Positions 6,243-10,609 of a DNA stretch of 10,609 nt are shown piece by piece; position 1 is the first letter of the stretch, and each line of letters starts with the position of its first letter. The stretch is from Flavobacteriaceae bacterium. GTDB lineage: Bacteria; Bacteroidota; Bacteroidia; Flavobacteriales; Flavobacteriaceae. The notes under the pieces are model-generated. The model made no database searches. It was not told the DNA's origin and worked only from the letters and a program-made list of their open reading frames with translations. The DNA lies in NCBI GenBank assembly GCA_002702385.1, contig NZZF01000052.1, forward strand, positions 1 to 10,609, read 5' to 3'. The translations under genes and the position numbers were made by a program.

Positions 6243-7220
6243 TTAATAATCTCTTTCAATAACATAATCAATCATTTCTTTTAAAGCATCACTGTATTTG
6301 GATTTTGGAAATTTTTCTAAAATTTTAATAGCACTTCTGTGATAGTAATTCATTTTTTCAATAGCATATTCTAAACCACCTGTTTCCTTAACGTAGTTAA
6401 TTATTTCTTTAACTACTCTTTTATCCTTACTATGTTTTTTAATTGAATTAATTAACCATCTTTTTTTTGATCTATCAGAAATATTAATAGAATAAATTAA
6501 AGGGAGTGTTAATTTTTTTTCCTTAATGTCAATACCTCTTGGCTTACCTATCTTCTTTCTTCCATAGTCAAATAAATCATCTTTAATTTGAAATGCAATT
6601 CCAATTGAATTACCTAAATCTCCAATTAACTTTTGTTCTTTTTTTGAGCTTCCTACACCACAAGCTGCAATTTTACAACATGAACTAATTAAAGATGCTG
6701 TCTTCTTAGTAATTATTTCAAAATAAACGTCCTCTTTAATATCTAAATTTTTTGCCTTTTCAATTTGTAAAAGTTCTCCTTCGCTCATATTTCTTACAGA
6801 CTCAGAAATAATTTCAAGCAAATCGTAATCTTTATTTTCAATACATAAAAGCATACCCTTTGAAAGTAGAAAATCACCTACTAAAACAGCAATTTTATTT
6901 TTCCAAATAGCATTAATTGAAAAAAAACCTCTCCTCCTATTACTATCATCAACTACATCATCATGGATTAATGTAGCTGTGTGTATTAATTCAATTACAG
7001 AAGCTCCTCTGTAAACCTTTTCATTTACTTTTCCTCGTGATAAAAGCTTAGAGCATAAAAAGATTAGCATTGGTCGCATTTGCTTACCTTTTCTTTTAAT
7101 TATGTAGTGAGTAATTCTATTTAATAGGGGAACTTTAGTTAGCATTAAATTAGAAAACTTTTCTTCAAAAGCTTCCATTTCTTTTGATATTGGCTCTCTT
7201 ATTTTAAATACCTTTTTCAC
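6243..7220 (-). CDS. polyprenyl diphosphate synthase, long-chain trans type
   Basis: This 325-aa enzyme condenses isopentenyl diphosphate units onto an allylic primer, most likely to make the menaquinone side chain. GKQMRP is at residues 45-50, the first aspartate-rich motif DDVVD at 87-91 followed by RRRG at 95-98, GD at 115-116, TKKTASL at 171-177, and the second aspartate-rich motif DDLFD at 214-218 preceded by FQIK. The residue five before the first motif is Ala82, small, with no aromatic residue just before the motif, which in this family allows products longer than farnesyl. Flavobacteriia usually make MK-6, so a hexaprenyl product is plausible but inferred. The start codon is GTG at 7220; it gives the KIREPISKEME opening expected for flavobacterial homologues. 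The gene sits 11 bases after rlmN and nine before dnaG, indicating one operon. Confidence 0.94.
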   Translation of the reverse strand: MKKVFKIREPISKEMEAFEEKFSNLMLTKVPLLNRITHYIIKRKGKQMRPMLIFLCSKLLSRGKVNEKVYRGASVIELIHTATLIHDDVVDDSNRRRGFFSINAIWKNKIAVLVGDFLLSKGMLLCIENKDYDLLEIISESVRNMSEGELLQIEKAKNLDIKEDVYFEIITKKTASLISSCCKIAACGVGSSKKEQKLIGDLGNSIGIAFQIKDDLFDYGRKKIGKPRGIDIKEKKLTLPLIYSINISDRSKKRWLINSIKKHSKDKRVVKEIINYVKETGGLEYAIEKMNYYHRSAIKILEKFPKSKYSDALKEMIDYVIERDY

Positions 7221-7231
7221 TGTAAGTTAAT

Positions 7232-8272
7232 TTAATGTTTATTTGCCAATTGACCACAGGCTGCTTGGATATCTTTTCCTCTAGATCTTCTAATTGAAAC
7301 AGATACTTTATTATCTTTCAGACTATTTAAATAATTATTAACCCACAATTCATCTGCTTTTGAAAATCTAAGATCATCAATGCTATTATATTCAATTAAA
7401 TTAACTTTTGATGGAACTCTTTTACAAATTTTAACAAGAGCATTTATATGTTCAAAATCATCATTTATTCCTTTCCATATTAAATACTCAAAAGTTACTT
7501 TACGCTTAGTTTTATTAAACCAATACTCAAGACTTTTAATTAATTGATTAATTGGAAAGGATTTAGAAAAAGGCATAATTTCATTTCTAGTTGATTCAAT
7601 TGCTGAATGAAGTGAAACGGCTAGATTAAACTTAACATTATCGTCAGCCATTTTAATTATCATTTTTGATATTCCTGATGTAGATAAAGTAATTTTTTTA
7701 TTGGATATTTCAATTCCTTCTTTTCCGGTAATTAAACTTATAGAATTTATGACATTATTATAATTCAGTAAAGGCTCTCCCATTCCCATGAAAACAATAT
7801 TCGATATAGGAAGAGAGTAATTTTCAATCGATTGTTGGTTTAAAAGCATTATTTGATCAAAAATTTCATATGATTCAAGATTTCTCATTCTTGAAATCTT
7901 AGAAGTAGCACAAAATTCACAATCTAAACTGCACCCAACTTGACTAGAAACACATGCTGTAACTCTATCACCTGATGGTATTAATACAGATTCCACCACC
8001 AATTTGTCATGCAATTTAATTGCAAACTTCATAGTTGAATCAACACTAATCTGTTTAGATGATATATGACTCAAATTTAATTTAAAGTTTTCCTTTAATA
8101 AATCAATAAGACTTTTTGGTAAATTAGTCATGTCATCAAAACTCTTAACTGAAGATTTATTAATCCAGTTAAAAATCTGACTCGATCTGTATAATGGAAA
8201 GTTATTATTTTCTACAAATTTATTTAGCTTTTCTATGCTAACTGATCTAATATCATCAACTTTAGCTGACAT
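7232..8272 (-). CDS. rlmN: 23S rRNA (adenine(2503)-C(2))-methyltransferase RlmN, radical SAM
   Basis: RlmN is a cytosolic radical-SAM enzyme that methylates C2 of A2503 in 23S rRNA and A37 of some tRNAs. Its 346 aa are normal for the family. The iron-sulphur cluster motif CSLDCEFC gives Cys114, Cys118 and Cys121; GMGEPLLN at 163-170 is the SAM-binding segment; and Cys339 in AACGQLA near the C-terminus is the methyl-carrying cysteine of the family. The N-terminal part (about 10-70) resembles the usual helical RNA-binding accessory domain, with YRSSQIFNWINK. Cfr-type resistance enzymes are related, but the overall motif set and the operon context favour RlmN. It starts one base after the queA stop, so translation is probably coupled to queA. 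Confidence 0.97.
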   Translation of the reverse strand: MSAKVDDIRSVSIEKLNKFVENNNFPLYRSSQIFNWINKSSVKSFDDMTNLPKSLIDLLKENFKLNLSHISSKQISVDSTMKFAIKLHDKLVVESVLIPSGDRVTACVSSQVGCSLDCEFCATSKISRMRNLESYEIFDQIMLLNQQSIENYSLPISNIVFMGMGEPLLNYNNVINSISLITGKEGIEISNKKITLSTSGISKMIIKMADDNVKFNLAVSLHSAIESTRNEIMPFSKSFPINQLIKSLEYWFNKTKRKVTFEYLIWKGINDDFEHINALVKICKRVPSKVNLIEYNSIDDLRFSKADELWVNNYLNSLKDNKVSVSIRRSRGKDIQAACGQLANKH

Positions 8273-8273
8273 G

Positions 8274-9323
8274 TTAAAGAATTAACATAGCATCTCCGTA
8301 TGAATAAAACCTATATTTTTCCTTAACTGCTAACTCATATGCTTCCATCATAAAATCATGACCTGCAAATGCTGAAACCATCATAAGTAATGTAGATTTT
8401 GGCATATGAAAGTTTGTAATTAATGAATTAGCAATATTAAATTGATAAGGTGGAAAAATAAATTTATGTGTCCAACCCATATATGGATTTAAAGTCCCTA
8501 TTGATGAAACGGATGATTCTAAACCTCTCATAACAGTTGTTCCAACAGCACAAACTTTTTTCTTATTATTTTTTGTTTCATTTACAATGTCAACAGCCTT
8601 TTGGGTAATAAATAATTCTTCAGAATCCATTTTATGTTTCGACAGATCTTCAACTTCAACAGGACTAAAAGTGCCCAATCCAACATGTAGTGTTAATTCT
8701 GCAAGACTAATTCCTTTTATTTGCAATCTCTTTAAAAGATGTTTTGAAAAGTGAAGACCAGCAGTTGGAGCAGCAACAGCTCCCTCGTTTTTAGCATAAA
8801 TGGTTTGGTATCTGTCTTTATCAAAATCTTCTTCTTCTCTTTTGATATATTTGGGTAGAGGGGTTTGACCAAGTTCTAGTAATTTTTCTCTAAATTCCTC
8901 ATAAGTTCCATCATATAAGAATCTTAATGTTCGGCCTCTTGATGTAGTATTATCAATAACTTCAGCTACTAAACTATCATCATTGCCAAAATATAATTTA
9001 TTTCCTATTCTTATTTTTCTAGCAGGATCTACAAGAACATCCCAGAGTCTTTGATCTCTACTTAACTCTCTCAATAGAAAAACTTCAATTCGAGCACCAG
9101 TTTTTTCTTTATTGCCCATTAATCTTGCTGGAAAGACCTTTGTATCATTCAAAACAAATGAATCTCCATCATCAAAATAATCTATGACATCTTTGAAGTG
9201 TTTATGCTCAATTTTTTTTGAATCTCTATGTAAAACCATAAGTCTTGATTCATCTCTTTGATCAGAAGGATATTCTGCCAACAACTCTTTTGGCAAATCA
9301 TATGTAAAATTCGATAGTTTCAT
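8274..9323 (-). CDS. queA: S-adenosylmethionine:tRNA ribosyltransferase-isomerase QueA
   Basis: QueA transfers the ribosyl part of SAM to preQ1 in the wobble position of GU(N) tRNAs, forming epoxyqueuosine in queuosine synthesis. With the ATG at 9323 the protein has 349 aa, the family norm, and begins [19 protein letters not shown], the canonical opening. Conserved blocks are [10 protein letters not shown] at 59-68, APTAGLHF at 185-192, HVGLGTF at 213-219, [11 protein letters not shown] in the last quarter and YGDAMLIL at the C-terminus. An ATG at 9350 would add nine residues (MYICRLIYF), but it lies upstream of the promoter element and outside the predicted transcript, so I reject it. It is the first gene of the minus-strand run toward dnaG. 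No other queuosine gene is in the window. Confidence 0.97.
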   Translation of the reverse strand: MKLSNFTYDLPKELLAEYPSDQRDESRLMVLHRDSKKIEHKHFKDVIDYFDDGDSFVLNDTKVFPARLMGNKEKTGARIEVFLLRELSRDQRLWDVLVDPARKIRIGNKLYFGNDDSLVAEVIDNTTSRGRTLRFLYDGTYEEFREKLLELGQTPLPKYIKREEEDFDKDRYQTIYAKNEGAVAAPTAGLHFSKHLLKRLQIKGISLAELTLHVGLGTFSPVEVEDLSKHKMDSEELFITQKAVDIVNETKNNKKKVCAVGTTVMRGLESSVSSIGTLNPYMGWTHKFIFPPYQFNIANSLITNFHMPKSTLLMMVSAFAGHDFMMEAYELAVKEKYRFYSYGDAMLIL

Positions 9324-9339
9324 AAAATAAATTAAGCGG

Positions 9340-9371
9340 CAAATATACATTTACAGCATAGGGGTTGTCAA
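9340..9371 (-). promoter_or_regulatory. promoter of the queA-rlmN-polyprenyl synthase-dnaG operon
   Basis: On the minus strand TTG (9371-9369) is followed after 21 bases by TATATTTG (9347-9340), a complete Bacteroidota-type promoter with the same -7 octamer as the mraZ promoter. Transcription would start near 9333, about ten bases before the queA ATG at 9323. It lies in the 60-base gap between aroA and queA, where I see no GC-rich terminator hairpin for aroA. Confidence 0.75.
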
Positions 9372-9383
9372 GTAAAATGAGAA

Positions 9384-10609
9384 TTAATTTTTAAATTTTA
9401 AATTGAAATTTAATTGCAATAAATCATTCCAATAACTTGGAAATGATTTTGTCACAACATCTGGGTCATTAATTATTAGAGGGGTAATTAAGCCTAATGG
9501 GGCAAATGATAAAGCCATTCTATGGTCATCATAGGTGAATATTTCAATATTTTTATTAAGGTTAATCGGAGGAATAATTTCAATACTTGTATCATCAAAA
9601 ATAATTTTTGCACCCAACTTTGACAGTTCATTATATAATGCTAGAATTCTATCAGTTTCTTTAATTTTTAGTGTTTTTAAACCAGTTATTTTAACTTGTA
9701 TTTTTAAAGCCAAACAAGTTACCGCAACTGTTTGAGCTAGATCTGGGTTATCTATTAAATTAAATGATAAACTGCTTGGTTTTTTAAAATCATTAATCGG
9801 AGATAATAGTATTTCATTTTGATTTAAAAATTCGGTTTTAACACCTAGTTTTATAAATATTTTTTCTATAAAACTGTCACCTTGAAAAGATTCTTTAAAA
9901 AAATTATTAAGCTTTATTTTTATTTTTTTATCAATAGCTACAATTGAGTAAAAATAAGATGAAGAACTCCAATCAGATTCAATTAAATATTTTATTGGGT
10001 TAATCTCTTTAACATTATCAATTTTAATTATATTTTTTCTGAACGAATACCCTATTCCCATTCTCTTTAAAACATTCAAAGTCAAATTTATATAGGGTTT
10101 AGAAATAATTTCACCATCAAGTTCAATTGTTAAACCATTTTTAAAAGTTGGCCCAATTAAAATTAAAGCACTGATAAATTGACTACTAATATCAGATTTA
10201 AGTTTTATAATTGACTTTTCACTTTTAGTTCCATTAATTTCTAAAGGTGGGTAACCCTTTTTTTTGAGATAATTAATATTAAATCCTAAATTTTTTAGAG
10301 CATCAACTAAAATACCAATAGGTCTTTCTTTCATTCTTTTTGACCCAGTTAATATGAACTTACCTCCATCTAAAGTTGAGAGATAAGCAGTTAAAAATCT
10401 CATTGCAGTACCAGCATGATGTATGTCAATATTTTTATTAAGATTTTCAAGAGCATTTTTAAGGACAACCGAATCATCAGAATCTGAAAGGTTACCGATT
10501 TTAATATTTTTGAATATTGAGTTTAAGATTAAAACTCTGTTTGACTCACTTTTAGAACCAGAGATTTTAATACTAGAATCAGGAGATAAATCAGATGGTG
10601 TTATCTCAA
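9384..10609 (-). CDS. aroA: 3-phosphoshikimate 1-carboxyvinyltransferase (EPSP synthase), N-terminus cut by the window
   Basis: AroA joins phosphoenolpyruvate to shikimate 3-phosphate in the sixth step of the shikimate pathway. The reading frame continues upstream of the first internal Met codon (10403) to the right edge without a stop, giving 407 visible codons; only a few N-terminal residues should be missing. The part upstream of that Met contains ISGSKSESNRVLIL (substrate-binding KS.SNR motif) and SDSDDS, then HHAGTAMRFLTAYL, the PEP-binding NAGTA-type motif with His-Ala in place of the first residues, as I know from other Bacteroidota. Later blocks include KRMKERPIG, VESDWSS as ESDWSSSSYFYS, DNPDLAQT, LKIKETDR, YDDHRMALSFAP and VVTKSFPSYW, so the catalytic and binding residues appear intact. 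It is followed by the 60-base gap with the queA promoter and may be in a separate transcript. Confidence 0.96.
   Translation of the reverse strand, partial: EITPSDLSPDSSIKISGSKSESNRVLILNSIFKNIKIGNLSDSDDSVVLKNALENLNKNIDIHHAGTAMRFLTAYLSTLDGGKFILTGSKRMKERPIGILVDALKNLGFNINYLKKKGYPPLEINGTKSEKSIIKLKSDISSQFISALILIGPTFKNGLTIELDGEIISKPYINLTLNVLKRMGIGYSFRKNIIKIDNVKEINPIKYLIESDWSSSSYFYSIVAIDKKIKIKLNNFFKESFQGDSFIEKIFIKLGVKTEFLNQNEILLSPINDFKKPSSLSFNLIDNPDLAQTVAVTCLALKIQVKITGLKTLKIKETDRILALYNELSKLGAKIIFDDTSIEIIPPINLNKNIEIFTYDDHRMALSFAPLGLITPLIINDPDVVTKSFPSYWNDLLQLNFNLKFKN

Noticed and set aside
7232..8272. Cfr-type antibiotic resistance methyltransferase instead of RlmN
   Set aside because: The length, motif set and position directly after queA in a housekeeping operon fit RlmN; nothing suggests a mobile resistance gene.
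9324..9350. Longer queA start at ATG 9350
   Set aside because: The extra nine residues are not family-like and this start overlaps the -7 promoter element, so it would lie outside the predicted mRNA.
9535..9735. Plus-strand open frame of 66 codons with hydrophobic N-terminus
   Set aside because: It is antisense to the well-conserved aroA region coding for KETDR and DNPDLAQ; hydrophobicity is a by-product of the reverse complement of an AT-rich gene.

Overview
The window looks like a chromosomal core region of a very AT-rich member of the Bacteroidota, most likely class Flavobacteriia. The evidence is the gliding-motility pair gldB-gldC, promoter elements of the Bacteroidota type (TAnnTTTG with an upstream TTG), a lack of clear Shine-Dalgarno sequences, and AroA, NadE, MraZ and DnaG proteins of recognisably flavobacterial type. 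I cannot name a genus. There are no transposases, integrases, CRISPR arrays, tRNAs or rRNAs, and no sign of recent transfer. Coding density is extremely high.

Layout, left to right. (1) Positions 1-703, minus strand: the head of the dcw (division and cell wall) cluster, with mraZ followed by the 5' end of rsmH, which runs off the left edge. Upstream of mraZ are three tandem 10-bp MraZ boxes abutting a TATATTTG promoter element. (2) Positions 704-852: the divergent control region. (3) Positions 853-2207, plus strand: an alpha/beta hydrolase followed by the ribosome-assembly GTPase YihA/YsxC; both appear to use non-ATG starts. (4) Positions 2204-3522, minus strand: gldB and gldC, overlapping by four bases (ATGA). 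This block shares its stop region with yihA and overlaps its start codon with nadE inside a 16-bp palindrome. (5) Positions 3521-4312, plus strand: ammonia-dependent NAD synthetase. (6) Positions 4305-9323, minus strand: a tight four-gene run queA - rlmN - long-chain polyprenyl diphosphate synthase - dnaG, with 1, 11 and 9 bases between genes and a good promoter in front of queA. (7) Positions 9384-10609, minus strand: aroA (EPSP synthase), missing only its extreme N-terminus.

Together the genes cover housekeeping tasks: control of division and wall synthesis, ribosome biogenesis and RNA modification (YihA, RsmH, RlmN, QueA), replication priming (DnaG), cofactor and quinone precursors (NadE, polyprenyl synthase, AroA) and surface motility (GldB, GldC). 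I found no convincing undescribed system. The points most worth a second look are the MraZ-box/promoter arrangement, the palindromic start-on-start overlap of gldB and nadE, and a primase zinc-binding domain in which all four usual zinc ligands are substituted.
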